A DNA stretch of 64,000 nt from Plasmopara viticola (Eukaryota; Oomycota; Peronosporomycetes; Peronosporales; Peronosporaceae). Position numbers and translations under genes: made by a program. The stretch spans positions 806,001 through 870,000 of the forward strand of contig MBPM02000015.1 of the NCBI GenBank assembly GCA_001695595.3. Reading direction: 5' to 3'. Of this stretch, positions 1 through 10,575 are shown piece after piece. The stretch's first letter is position 1. Each line of letters opens with the position of its first letter. The notes beneath the pieces were generated by a model. The model made no database searches. It saw only the letters and a list, made by a program, of their open reading frames with translations, and was not told where the DNA came from.

Positions 1-1
1 G

Positions 2-1429
2 GCTGCCACTTTTGACTTGTTGGAACAATGGGATGCTGAGTGGGAGAGCAAAAGAGAAGATGGAGAACCAAAAGAAGAGGTCGCGAGCGTCAAGATAGAA
101 GAAAAAACGGACACAACTCGAAAAAGAGTCAGGAATCCTCCCCGTCGGCGATTTGACGAGCTCAACATGTTCTCAATCGTGGATCTAGTCGGGATCTTAA
201 TGATTGCCTCGCGTGCATTGAATCTAGGCCTTTTACCGAGTGATTTTGCGGAATGGGTCGCTACGGGAGTCATTCCTTACCACAATTCGCTGGCCACGTG
301 CTGTGCGGATGCCCCAGACGTGCGAGCCTCGGTGAAGTATATTGCCAGTTTCTTTCATTCTTTGATGCTGCGTCATAAGGCAAGTACAGTTCAGATCGCG
401 TACTCTGCTCACCACCTTCAGTATCACATGGGTTTACGTCTACCTCCGTTGAATGTACCGCTGGCAGCTCATCGTATATGTGCTACAATGGGCTTTCCTT
501 CCGAAGTTTATCGAAACTTTCTATGGATCACGGGCTTCATGAATGTGAAAGGACCTATGACCGAGTTGCCACTTTTGCTACAATCCGAACGTGATGGATA
601 TCCTAGATTTAAATTGACACATACGCAAAAGGACAGAGATAGAGTCAATGCGATTCTCGAGACCGACGTGGGTATTGTTGCTCATTTGGTAGTGGCAATC
701 AAAATGTGTGCGAATTGGCATGAGTGGATCTACGAGCGGTACCAGCCAGCTGAGGATGAAGAATCGAAAGAACAAGAAGCCGGATACTCTGCACCGCCCG
801 TTGCTGCAGTACACGACGCTCACCTTTTACCTCGAAGCGCCCTCGACTCGTTTACTCAATTTGCAAAGCAAGTTTTTCTTGACCCTGACAAGTCTGGAAT
901 ACCTGAAGGGCTGGAAGAGCACGTGGAGCAGTTGCAACGTATACAGTCAATCGACAAAGCGCTAATGTCGAACGAAGATCGCAGTACTTGGCTCAAAAGT
1001 CATGACGTGTATGCTTATCCGGCTATACATGTTGACGGCATTCTTGCTGAGAGTGACGCAACAATTGAAAGTCATCTGAAACGTTTACGCTCTCGAGATA
1101 GCAGCAATGACAGAACTGACAATGAAGAACGAACACTTGATGCCTTCTTTTACCCGATTTATAATTATTCTCAGCGCACACCGCTGCATTCAGCGTACGA
1201 ACATGTGCTCGAGTTGCTGTGTGGAAAAATCAACGCTCCGATTGCGCAAGTGTTTCCCCTACTGGCTGAACTCGACAAACGGATGAAGAGTTTGGTCTAT
1301 CACTTTGAACGTACCAAGTGCCATGTTGATTTTCTGCAGGCAGGTCAAGCCAAGTGGAGAGCTGCCAAGGCACGTCTTGACCCAATTATCAAGGCGTCAT
1401 CGCGTTCGCGGAAAGCTGATTGCGAATGA
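2..1429 (+). CDS. TAF1B/Rrn7-like RNA polymerase I initiation factor, 5'-truncated by window edge
   Basis: The reading frame is open from base 2 and ends at TGA 1427-1429, giving at least 475 residues with no visible intron. No start codon is claimed: the first ATG-like positions are internal and the gene enters from the left. The segment DFAEWVATGVIPY (about residues 80-92) resembles the conserved 'D-L-x-W-x-x-x-G-x-I/L-P-Y' block of TAF1B/Rrn7, which is preceded by a hydrophobic helix (SIVDLVGILMIASRALNLG). In that family the protein is the TFIIB-like subunit of the SL1/core factor that recruits Pol I to rDNA promoters, and an N-terminal zinc ribbon is expected; that part would lie outside the window. 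The middle and C-terminal parts are acidic and diverge strongly. The assignment rests on remembered motif similarity and is moderately secure. Codon use and high coding density agree with a real gene. Confidence 0.6.
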   Translation, partial: AATFDLLEQWDAEWESKREDGEPKEEVASVKIEEKTDTTRKRVRNPPRRRFDELNMFSIVDLVGILMIASRALNLGLLPSDFAEWVATGVIPYHNSLATCCADAPDVRASVKYIASFFHSLMLRHKASTVQIAYSAHHLQYHMGLRLPPLNVPLAAHRICATMGFPSEVYRNFLWITGFMNVKGPMTELPLLLQSERDGYPRFKLTHTQKDRDRVNAILETDVGIVAHLVVAIKMCANWHEWIYERYQPAEDEESKEQEAGYSAPPVAAVHDAHLLPRSALDSFTQFAKQVFLDPDKSGIPEGLEEHVEQLQRIQSIDKALMSNEDRSTWLKSHDVYAYPAIHVDGILAESDATIESHLKRLRSRDSSNDRTDNEERTLDAFFYPIYNYSQRTPLHSAYEHVLELLCGKINAPIAQVFPLLAELDKRMKSLVYHFERTKCHVDFLQAGQAKWRAAKARLDPIIKASSRSRKADCE

Positions 1430-1533
1430 GAAGAGCAATACTTCTCTCTCTTTAGTAATATGTAAATAATAACCTGAAACGTCGCGATCTTTTGCAAGGT
1501 CTATACGTTATTGGATTTTTCCTTTTTCGCAAT

Positions 1534-2302
1534 AATGGTACCACGAAATTATTGCTTGTAAGGTGTACATTTGTATCGAGTTTATTAACTTTTGACATGT
1601 AGACTACGTGCGCACAAGCCATCAAAGCGTGGGTAAGCACATTTAAAGTGCAAGTACTTTTTGGTCGTTGTTTAAGTTGGCGATGGATTGAAATGCAGGA
1701 GGCCAAGAATGCAGCCACGGCGGAGGAATCATTGGTGATTAAGTTGTACTGCCAGATGCCTCCGATTGCAAAGCTTGATAACTCGCTTAATTCCCTTAAA
1801 AACTGCGAGTACGTCGTCGCTTGAGTCAGCTCGTGTTTCTTCCTACATCTCCTGACGTAATTACTGGTTCTTTCTAAGGCAATTGGCACTGTCAACGAAT
1901 GCGATCGATCGTCTGATTCCTTTGTCCGGCATGAAAAAGCTACGAATCTTGTCATTAGGTCGGAATCAGATTAAAAAGATTGAGAAACTCGATGATTTGG
2001 CCGATACGTTAGAAGAGCTCTGGCTGTCGTATAACGTCATCGCTACGCTCGATGGCCTCTCAGGGCTTACAAACCTCACAACGCTCTACGTCTCCAATAA
2101 TTTAATCAAGAGCTGGGATGAGCTCGACAAGCTAGCGAGTCTACCTATGCTTCGAGACGTGCTGTTTACGGGTAATCCGATCTACGACAACCTCAGCAAG
2201 GAAGATGCACGTCTTAACGTACTCAAGCGGATCCCTAAGGTTGCCAAGATTGACGGAGATATGGTGAAGCAGACGGAGCGTGAAGCTGCGTTAGGACAGT
2301 AA
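1534..2302 (+). CDS. DNAL1: Axonemal dynein light chain 1 (LC1, leucine-rich repeat), four-exon model
   Basis: Proposed exons are 1534-1536 (ATG only), 1603-1632, 1699-1808 and 1879-2302. The introns are 66, 66 and 70 nt, all GT-AG. The spliced product is 188 residues, against about 190 in animals. Exons 2-3 join as ...QAIKAW/EAKNAATAEE..., restoring the conserved spacing to IKLYCQMPPIAKLD. Exons 3-4 join through a split GAG codon to give NCEQLALSTNAIDRL. The leucine-rich repeats follow (LRILSLGRNQIKKIEKL, LEELWLSYNVI, LTTLYVSNNLI, LRDVLFTGNPIYD). LC1 binds the outer-arm dynein heavy-chain motor domain in flagella, so the gene implies motile zoospores. The last three exons are secure. The ATG-only first exon is inferred: an in-frame TAG (1600-1602) precedes exon 2 and no other ATG fits. 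The gene starts about 105 nt after the TAF1B-like stop. Confidence 0.85.
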
Positions 2303-2363
2303 TTTTAGCGTAATTTTCTCGGCTTTTTTTCTCTACAGTAAGCTATACGCTTCAAATTGCAAT

Positions 2364-3458
2364 TTATTTGCCATTTTTGAGGTACTGCAGCATGTAACTG
2401 AAGTCCTTCTTGCCATGACCACCTGCGACCATCATGTTGTAAAGCTGGTGTACTTGGCAAGTCAACGGAATGGAGACTTCGGCGTGTTTCGCGCAGTCCA
2501 TGGCAAGCCCCAGGTCTTTCCGGTGCAAATTAACAGCAAAACCACCTTCGTAATTGTTTGCTGACGGCGCATTCTCCATTAAACCCGGGTACGGATGATT
2601 CCTAATCATAACAACCCACGAATAACAATCGCCTTCAAGGACTAATGTGCACGCTGTTTCGCTTTACTTACACGAGAGTTGACCAACATGAGGACGTTGA
2701 TGTGTCCATAATGTTCTTGAGTATTTTGGGGTCGATACCAAGCGTCGTACCGAGGTTCATTGCCTCTGCAACCGAAGCCATCTGAATAGCCAGCGCCAGA
2801 TTGTTACACAGCTTAGCAATCTGTCCTGTAGCTGATTAGAAACTCACGTCAGTACAGTACACACGTTGAGTACAATAACTAGCTAAACCTCACAGCTTCC
2901 GCCGCAATACACGAGATTTTTGCCCATGGCCTTCAGCAGCGGCTTGACACGTTCGAATTCTTCCGGCTCACCGCCGACCATGAACGTCAACGTGCCGTTC
3001 TGTGCACCCGCCACACCGCCCGACACTGGCGCATCGACAAATGTTGCTCCACGGTCATGCAGTTCTTTGCTCAATTTCTTCGTAAAGATTGGGTCGATCG
3101 TACTTGAATCCAGCAGCAAGTGCTCGCTGCGTAACGCCTCGTGCACGCCATCGTTGCCAAGGTAGACGTCCTCAACAATGGCAGTGGACGGTAGCATCGT
3201 GATGAGTGTGTCACACTGTTCAGCCACTTCGCGAGCGTTGGCAGCAGCTTTTGCACCGTGCTCGACCTGCTTTTGCACATAAGCGGCCTCTGGGTCGCAC
3301 ACGACGAGTTTGTGGCCGTGTTTCCGGAGATTATCGGCCATGCGACCACCCATCTGTCCCAGACCAATCACACCAACGAGATCCTTGGATGACTTGGTGG
3401 ACAATGCGCGGGCGGAGCGCAGCCGTTGGAGAGAGTTGAGGTACTTCGTGCGGATCAT
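2364..3458 (-). CDS. HIBADH: 3-hydroxyisobutyrate dehydrogenase, mitochondrial, three exons
   Basis: Minus-strand exons are 3458-2894, 2831-2672 and 2601-2364, with GT-AG introns of 62 and 70 nt. The product is 320 residues (human about 336). The enzyme oxidises 3-hydroxyisobutyrate to methylmalonate semialdehyde with NAD+ in valine breakdown. Visible features are an Arg/Ser-rich N-terminus consistent with a mitochondrial presequence (residues 1-25), the dinucleotide-binding motif VGVIGLGQMGGRMA, the substrate-binding block DAPVSGGVAGAQNGTLTFMVGG, and after splicing the catalytic-lysine segment STGQIAKLCNN and the C-terminal GLMENAPSANNYEGGF block. The splice sites were chosen because they restore these family motifs in frame. 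Within exon 1 the frame also reads on past the true donor to a stop, which would give a truncated protein. A strong Inr match lies just upstream of the ATG. The gene converges on the LC1 gene, with the two stops about 61 nt apart. Confidence 0.95.
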
Positions 3459-3463
3459 GGCAC

Positions 3464-3477
3464 GGAATTGCGAATGA
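3464..3477 (-). promoter_or_regulatory. Oomycete-type Inr of the HIBADH gene
   Basis: Read on the minus strand this is TCATTCGCAATTCC, which fits the oomycete initiator consensus (TCATTYY followed by a CAWTT-like flanking element). It lies only 6-19 nt upstream of the ATG, so a very short 5' leader is predicted. Supported by motif and position only. Confidence 0.6.
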
Positions 3478-5620
3478 AGGACAAGAGTGCGGACTACTTC
3501 ATGACTTCAAGTGGTGAGCCTACCATATTGAGACGTCTAAGTACGAATGACTGATTTTGCATCAAAGCAATCATATTGGATGTGCACGATGAGCGCTCAA
3601 GCCGCCGCCTAAAATCAAGCTTGAAATCACTATAGTATCTGCTGCCATGATGCACCAGATAAAGATCAATCTACACAAGTGCACAAGAAAAGACCACCCC
3701 TGATACGTGCCTTTTTACTGGACCATTACTCATGTTTACTAGTATCGAAGTGCATATTGCCTTCTGATTATAAGACTTGCTTCGAAAGCAGTCGACCATA
3801 CATAAGACATCTCGCGTGCTTCACTATGGTCACCCCGCTAACAATTAACAACGAAATTAAGTTGTTGACTCGGGCGATGGCATTGACTATGTCGACTCTT
3901 TTCATGATAATTTAAACAATCAACCCTCTTCGGACCATCTAGTCCCTGTCGAGGCTAATTTGGGTCATATAACTTGACGCACCCGCTCTTAATCGAGTGA
4001 TGTGCCGACTATTACCTGCACTTCGAACCAAATTAAAAGCATTTGAATCGCATAATACTGACTTATCGGTACTTACTTAGAGCAGTGCAGCTTGGCACTG
4101 TACAAGAATTTCATTCGCGTGATTTCAGGCTCCAATATAACCAGCGAGCTTCCAGTGTATTTGTGCGCTCTACCGCGCAATCTCAGCGATACAGCTTACT
4201 ATTTGGTATTTACTTACTGATATTACTCTAACCTTTACCTTACTTGAGCCCGACCTTCCTTTATTTTTTATAATATTGGGAGCCCGAAACTTTTTGACTG
4301 GGTGATGGTTATAATTTTGCCGAATTTTGGCGTCGACGGGAATTAATAGGACCCAACGTAAATCAAGATTTAACTATCGCCTCGATCTCATGATAGTCTT
4401 TTCCCTTGCCCACGCACGTTTTTGCCTTCAAACTTACCACGTCCCGGATGGATATCTGCTATCGTCGAATAATACTATCTTCGCTAAGGCGCCATTAAAA
4501 TGCTCGCCATGGCTCTTACAAAGTAGGTATGCCAATTTAAGCTTGACTTAATTTATAGCGCCTCTTGACCGCTAAAACCCTGCCCGCAACCCAGGGAATT
4601 TTTTGGACAAACACGAACGCCTCGACCGTAATTTTCTCAGTAAGATGTACTTTAACCAAAATATGCAATGGCCGCTCAGCTAGTCAACAATTTAAGAGGC
4701 TGAGCGTCTCTCTACACTTGCTCCAAATAATTCGACCGCATTATACTGTCAGGCCCGCCAAGCTTTTTCCAACTTTAGTGCGAATTTCAAGAGCGCAGCT
4801 CTGTTGCAATCTTTGACTAAGATCTGACTACTGCTTAATCCCTTTTCAAAGATTTTCTACAAGCTTTAGCGGCGACAAAGTTTAACCTCTCTATTATTTA
4901 TACACATAGTCAATTTAATTCATTAAAATATTGGGGCACAATGCTTCAGTCAAATTCGGAGGATATCAGTGACTCACTGTAAACTGTAGGGCTCTTCTTT
5001 TCCAGTCAGCTTTGAGAATTTCGAATGCTAACGGTAAATTATAATTCTCAACTATTCTGTAGCACAGCAGCCGGAAAATCAATCCTTTAAAGGCTTTAAC
5101 AGCACTACTTCAGTTAGTAACATTCTATACGCTACCGTGTGAAAGAGCCTGAGAGTGGATGACTTCTAGCGGAACATTATGAAAAATCATTTCGAGTGGG
5201 CATTGGAACTTGAGACGGTTTATGCTTCCCAACTCCGACTTAGACGCACGATTTAAATTTAAGCGTCACGCATTCCCTTTTTTACACACGAGCGTAATTG
5301 TTCGAATACCATAACTATCATTCACCATATTTTTGACGCCAAGTTCGGACTGAAAGCTTTGGCATACGTATTGTACTAAGTTTATATGCAAAGAAAGAGA
5401 GAATCAATTCAGTTTGTGATCGGTCAGTTTACCCATCACACCTTACGATACTTCTTGAATCTTCAAATTACTGCGGTAATTATAATTTTAGAACCCCTGC
5501 TAGTGCCATATACTTTGATTTTACGAAGGCCTCTGACAGCCGGCAAAATTTAGACTTCATTCATCAGCACTGAGACTCGGTAATTAAAAATGTCCTCAAG
5601 TTCAACTTCTACCGGCGAAA

Positions 5621-5648
5621 CATTGGTAAATGTGTGCATTTACCAATG
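5621..5648. repeat. Perfect 12-bp inverted repeat with TGTG loop
   Basis: The left arm CATTGGTAAATG (5621-5632) and right arm CATTTACCAATG (5637-5648) are exact reverse complements separated by TGTG. There is no coding context, T-run or neighbouring gene to suggest a terminator. It may be the remnant of a small inverted-repeat element. Confidence 0.75.
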
Positions 5649-7494
5649 AGACTCGTTATCGCCAGGTCTCTTCGTCTTATTTATCAAACCCTTACTGTGC
5701 TATCTTCGATTCGAAGAGCACACCACGCTTTTGGCCATTATAGTTAAACCCATTGTCGACCACGCTTACAGCTAAACTAACTCCGATTTCGATACAAATA
5801 CTCTGTGTAGCTTAGTGCAGTAAAAAAATCCGCCCCTCACAAGCTCGGTCTCTGTCTAAAAACAATAATATAGTCTACACTGCGGTAATTCGTGAGCGCT
5901 CAAAAGATGTTTATGGGAATATGTCAAAATTTAATCCTCTTTAAAGAGCTTAATCGGCACTGCTTCACCGCTAACCGCATATGAATTAAGCTTTGGAGTC
6001 GATTTCGCAGCAAGTATTCGTATGCGCCATTCACTAGTAGGATCTTTACAATTATATTTATAAGGGTCGGTCTTCTTTAAGATTTTTGAATGCGTCAGCT
6101 TATTTGGCACTGCTAAGCGAGGGTCATTTTTTTTTCAAAATTGGTTTATGTCAGCACATGCCGCCTTCGACTTTTCCCTCTAAAAAAGCGTTTGCTTAAA
6201 ATTTGTACGTGCATCTTTAAAATATTTCAACTTTATCCCGTTAAAAAGTGCTCCTCACTAGTGGTAAAAGGCATTTTCAATTTAGACTACTTTGATTTTG
6301 TCTAAGCTTGTAGAACACAACCTGGTCTTTGCCGAATCAAGTTGGCCGATATGGAACGACATTTTTTGCAATTTACTTCTGAACAAAAATTGTTTAGCCA
6401 TTCTTCATCGTAAATCTTGTCAGTATATGTCTCGCACGGCATTTTTCAAACTTCCACCTTTTACGAATGCTTTGGCTGGATGCCCGACACCAAAATGCTT
6501 CGTGACACTCTATCGGGGCTTCTTTTTAATAATCTCACGATTGATTAGAGTGGCTGATAGCCTAGCATCAAGAATAAAAGTACACGTTCACAATGGCACA
6601 TTTGCTAATCATCCAAACCCTCAGGAGGCTATGCTTTCCACATTTTACGAATAAAAATTTGGTGAATGCGACAGCATCGACGCTAATAACAATTTAAGTT
6701 ACCACCTGCTAAGCTTAATTTTTTTCCCAAACTATCGTTGCGTTTGTCACTGGCACTGCTTTGACCGCTTATGATTGGAAAACCCAACGACGGCTTCAGA
6801 GCGATGTTCATCTCATCGTTCCAGATCTTCAGTTCAGGCTTTAAAGCATTCGATACAAATTTGGCTGGCATATCCAAGCCATACGATGTGTTCACAGATG
6901 TTTGAATACGAAACCTTTAAGTCTTCAAAATGGTACTTTGCGCGGCAAAATTTGTTTGGCGACTTTTTCTTACCCCGCTTGAATCGATCTTTACTAACAA
7001 ACGTTGCAGAATCTGTTGTCGTCTTGACTGCCTTTAGTTATAGTCAGCAAACTTTTAACACTATCCTGTCCATTTAGATTTTTAATTTTTGATGTTGTGT
7101 TCTCCGGATATCAAAGCTTGACCGCCGCAAGGCAATTAGCGATGCGCCGTATCGTCAGCTTATGGACGCTCTCAGACAATGGCTAACAATAACACGCCTT
7201 AAACTGCAGCGACTAATCAGTGGGCACTCACAACATGCAAATTCGCCACTTCATTGAAGATCCAATCAACTTGTTTACTGGCCCCTAAGATTTTTCCGGC
7301 TTTGATTTGATTGTTTATAGTGATTTCTGGGCACTTTGCTACTGAATTTGCGCGTTACTTTTCTTTGTTGCAAAAGCGAAATTACATCAGTATTATTTTT
7401 CGCAGAAGTGAGGCTATTTCTGTTTGTGGCGATTGCTTTGCAATACATCAAACTTTTGCGCTTGCACGCTTTTGCGCATTATTAAATTTATTGC

Positions 7495-7615
7495 GCGTTC
7501 TAAGCCCTATCGCTCTTTGTACGCTTCAGTGCACTCTATACTTTTGTACGTTTTATTGCGCTTTGTACGCCTAATCGCGTTTTATACGCTTCATTGCGCT
7601 ACAGCTTTTATTCCT
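7495..7615. repeat. Degenerate ~19-bp tandem repeat array
   Basis: About five to six imperfect units with the approximate consensus GCGCTTTGTACGCTTCATT. The clearest are GCTCTTTGTACGCTTCAGT, GCGCTTTGTACGCCTAATC and GCGTTTTATACGCTTCATT in succession. The spacing is 17-19 bp with one longer, interrupted unit. GCGC-rich fragments just upstream (from about 7450) may be older decayed units. Confidence 0.6.
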
Positions 7616-8077
7616 TAATTAGAATGCGGAACATGTTGAGACCCTATTTGCGCGGCCGTGGTGTTGTTTTTGCAATACATTTGTAGGGTGACCGCATTTG
7701 CGATACATGTCTGCCACCTTTGGAGGATGGCTGACTTTCTAAAGTTTTCTGAATGGTAAATTTCACATGCCCATACCAGCTCCTTTGCAAGAACAAGAAT
7801 TTAGTACGGGAGGGTCGATTTCGTTATGATCTATCGAGCCCGAGTGATGTCAGAATATGACTTCGTTCGGCTGACTTTTGTACGCAAGTAGTGCGGACAC
7901 GTGAATTGGTCAGCGTAAGCAGCTTCTCATCACTGCTTTATTCCGACCTTACCAAGGCGATATCATGTGCTCTCACGCCTCGATGGGCATGGTGATAGTA
8001 AGAGAAAATTGCTTTGTAACTGGCGCAGCATCGTCTTCGCACATCACCACGAAAGTGTGAAATTTTTCTCGCTCTTA

Positions 8078-8111
8078 CCCCAAATTTAGACAGAAATGTC
8101 TAAATTTGGGG
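8078..8111. repeat. Perfect 15-bp hairpin with GAAA tetraloop
   Basis: CCCCAAATTTAGACA (8078-8092), loop GAAA (8093-8096) and TGTCTAAATTTGGGG (8097-8111) form an uninterrupted stem-loop. If transcribed rightward it would carry a GNRA loop. It is about 420 bp beyond the 3' end of the NF-YC gene and has no T-run after it. Function unknown; it could be a fold-back element or paired transposon ends. Confidence 0.8.
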
Positions 8112-8534
8112 ACTTTCATTTTTACTTAAGCCCTCGACCCCCAAGCACTTCAATTACACTTCAATATGTAGCTTGTCATCTTTTGACTCATCCAGTCAAG
8201 ATTGAGATAATAATGACCCGTATCTTATGCATATCTTAAGTCACGTCAACCCGAAGACCACGAGTCTTGCGGTGCTACTCTTAGGCGGTCACATTTACTT
8301 TAGCGCAGTAAGGCTATTATGTCTAGTATACTTCAGTCCGAAACGAGAGGCCACTACCTAGCGCGCCGTCACCGCGCAATTAAAGCAGGAATTACCTCCG
8401 GAATGGTGTTGGACAATGCGATGTGGATCGAATGTGGTTTGAAAATGATCATTTATCAACATGTTCTTCTACGATTCATCTGTCGCCTTACACAGACGAC
8501 CAGCACCTACCTTACGACAAGTAGCTAACTCCCC

Positions 8535-8990
8535 TCAATTAATGACGTCTACGAGAAAGTCAAAGATATCCGTGTTTCTAATAGCTGTCTGAATGTCTTC
8601 CTTCTGTAACGTCCGCCGCTTATTTTTTTCCGAGTAGCCCCACGAGCGCAGCGTCAGCTCAAGAATGAACATTTCGCAGGCCTTGGCGAACAGCACGGGT
8701 GCTTCAGCGCTGATCATGCGGACATCCTCGTCCGACTTCATGATGCGCTTGATGCGCGCGAGCGGCAGGTCATTGTGGTTTTTAAAATCTGCAGCAACAT
8801 GTATTTTTTTTAAAAGATCACAGCTCACTCCCATATCATGTGCGCTTAACATCGTACCTTGTTCACTACCAACTTCAAGCTGCTCCATTTCTAGCAACTG
8901 CTTGGCCCAAAATGCCTTCAGCTGTTGCTCCACCTGTAGCTGATGCTGGGCCTGCTCGGCCTCCGTGAGCTCCACAACTTGGCCCTCCAT
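8535..8990 (-). CDS. NF-YC / HAP5 histone-fold subunit of the CCAAT-binding factor
   Basis: Minus-strand exons are 8990-8858 and 8788-8535; the spliced protein is 128 residues. The intron (8857-8789, 69 nt, GTACGA...GCTGCAG) has a length divisible by three and no stop, so the unspliced frame also stays open and adds 23 foreign residues. Removing it joins SEQ to [18 protein letters not shown] exactly as in NF-YC. The histone-fold core is nearly invariant here: [55 protein letters not shown]. The N-terminal [13 protein letters not shown] helix is also typical. NF-YC pairs with NF-YB and then NF-YA to bind CCAAT boxes in the nucleus. The protein is close to the minimal conserved core, without the long glutamine-rich tail of animal homologues. 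Confidence 0.95.
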   Translation of the reverse strand: MEGQVVELTEAEQAQHQLQVEQQLKAFWAKQLLEMEQLEVGSEQGTMLSAHDMGVSCDLLKKIHVAADFKNHNDLPLARIKRIMKSDEDVRMISAEAPVLFAKACEMFILELTLRSWGYSEKNKRRTLQKEDIQTAIRNTDIFDFLVDVIN

Positions 8991-9429
8991 TATTCGAGCC
9001 TGTAAGCGTTAAAGCCGTATCTCCTTGCAAAGATTAGTTGGGATGGAGCAATGGCACGTAGACTGGCGTGAGCAACACGACAAGCAGATGCTGTAGACTG
9101 CAAATAAGCGAGCACTCGATCGACTCTTCCGAGAAATGCAGTTTATTTGAGTTTATGTTTCGATACCTAGATATATGTGGCCCACAGCACAAAGTGTAGA
9201 CTAAATGCTCTCTGTACACGATGGATACAAGAATCGGGTCGATTATTTATCAATCAACGTACTCAAGTCTGCGCTGTAGCTGCATTTTCTCCGTCAGTGG
9301 TGTCAAGAGGAGTCGAGGAGACCAAGTTATATGAAGCAATGATCATCATAGAAGGCACCGGTGTTCATCAAGATGTAGAGAATACTTTTTGGTAGAACTG
9401 TTCAGGTCAGCGTCTGAGCGCCATGGTTC

Positions 9430-9795
9430 TCACGTTCGAACAAGATGTATTTGTTTGATGGAATGAAGCACGTGTGCTCCACACATATCGCAATGAAAAC
9501 ATGCCCAGCCGCTCATATTTATAGTATGCCTCTCCGGCAGTCGAGGCAACCTTGAATGCGCGTTACCAAGTTGCATACGCCGATGGTATTTGCTCGTTGT
9601 TGCCGACTTTAACCCCGGATTTACAGTCAAAGTGAGGCAAAAAATCGACAAGTTTCAGCTGCAAGAAATTGTAATCAATGAGTCTTGTATGAAAGCACTC
9701 GAAGGAAGCAACGTCGGATGCGTCATAGAGCATGGTCAATTGAATACAGCGTCCAATGTCATTCAAGCGTCACCCAAAGTCCAAACGAAATGGGT
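9430..9795 (+). pseudogene. Crinkler (CRN)-like C-terminal fragment, inverted relative to its N-terminal half
   Basis: In the plus direction this matches the distal part of the CRN-like relics at 41.7-43 kb and 52.5-53.8 kb: the ARYQV...AD block, then the segment CMKALEGSNVG (near 9689), which also follows the NTPase region in the other two copies. Several frame changes and stops interrupt it, and one 97-codon frame remains (9590-9883). The neighbouring proximal half of the same gene type runs on the opposite strand, so the locus has been rearranged. Non-functional as it stands. Confidence 0.6.
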
Positions 9796-9825
9796 GCTGT
9801 GCGGCCCTTCAAGTGAGTATTATGT

Positions 9826-10575
9826 TTTGGGCCATGGATTCATATACACCTTGAAGCACTTCTCTTTGATAGAATCCTTGTAATTTTTCGTGCTCGGACT
9901 GGCGAATAAAAATTCGCGGCCGTAGTCACTTAACCACGATGCTTCATCGACTTTTTATTCCATCAAATAGTCCGTCGTAGATCCTTTTAGTATGCGGCAT
10001 ACGCGAGCACTTGTGACCATCCGTGGTGTGAGTAAGATCGATCACTTTTTTATTACCAAACCAGCGAAAGACAACATCTTTCTTCTCCATCATAAACAGT
10101 AGCAGCAAGAACACCCCAAACACCGACTTTTCAGTACCGGGACTACAAATCACAAGAATTTTACGGAGCAATCGACTGGACCTCAATCGTTGTTAAATAA
10201 TGTCATGAAGATCCTGATACTCCTGCTGGATGACCAAACCATTGTCGAATGCTGTACCAAAGATTGTCGTTGGAGTATTCATTACTGAACCCACCTTAGC
10301 ACGGTCAAGCTGCTGTGCAATTGCGACCAACTTATTTTGCGGACGAGGATCAACGGCTTACGTTCGCTGCCTTTTTTTCCCTGAAAGCACTTGAGGCTCC
10401 CGTGGCACTTTCACAATAAGCGCACCATTTGTGTTCTTTCCACGACCAATCAATGCAGTGGAAAATTTCAAAGGTTCCTTGATGGCGTTGTACGCTGCTG
10501 CGTTCGCTCAAATCTTCAGATGAATTGGCGCAATATGGGCTAAAAGGGCTATTCCTGGACTTGAAGTGCTCTGAA
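9826..10575 (-). pseudogene. CRN-like P-loop NTPase pseudogene, proximal part (copy A)
   Basis: Read from about 10575 down to 9826, the translation follows the Crinkler-type C-terminal P-loop module: FGTAFDNGL, then CSPGTEKSVFGVFLLLLF, HTTDGHKCSRMPHT, YDGLFDG and finally KVYMNPWPK. The Walker A position (GxxxxGKS in intact relatives) has lost its first glycine and the GK glycine. Stops and frameshifts are present throughout, and the longest open frame is 80 codons. CRN proteins are host-translocated effectors of plant-pathogenic oomycetes, and this type carries an ATPase-like module. No LFLAK-type N-terminal translocation region is visible. It sits 450 bp upstream of an intact ankyrin gene that has another relic on its other side. 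Confidence 0.7.

Larger units (their letters stand above)
3490..8534. other. 5-kb AT-rich gene-free stretch
   Basis: I see no recognisable protein motif, RNA gene or long open frame here; the longest frame (120 codons at 6292-6654) has no family signature and looks fortuitous. The stretch contains a perfect 12-bp hairpin at 5621-5648, a degenerate 19-bp tandem repeat near 7495-7615, and a perfect 15-bp hairpin with a GAAA loop at 8078-8111, each listed separately. Composition and scattered stops suit old, decayed repeat DNA. Confidence 0.5.

Noticed and set aside
1452..1955. 167-codon minus-strand frame over the dynein LC1 locus
   Set aside because: Antisense of the LC1 exons and introns, with no motif; the plus strand has strong homology.
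8789..8857. 23 extra residues in the NF-YC frame as part of the protein
   Set aside because: Flanked by GT and CAG, absent from the conserved NF-YC alignment position, and removal restores the canonical sequence.
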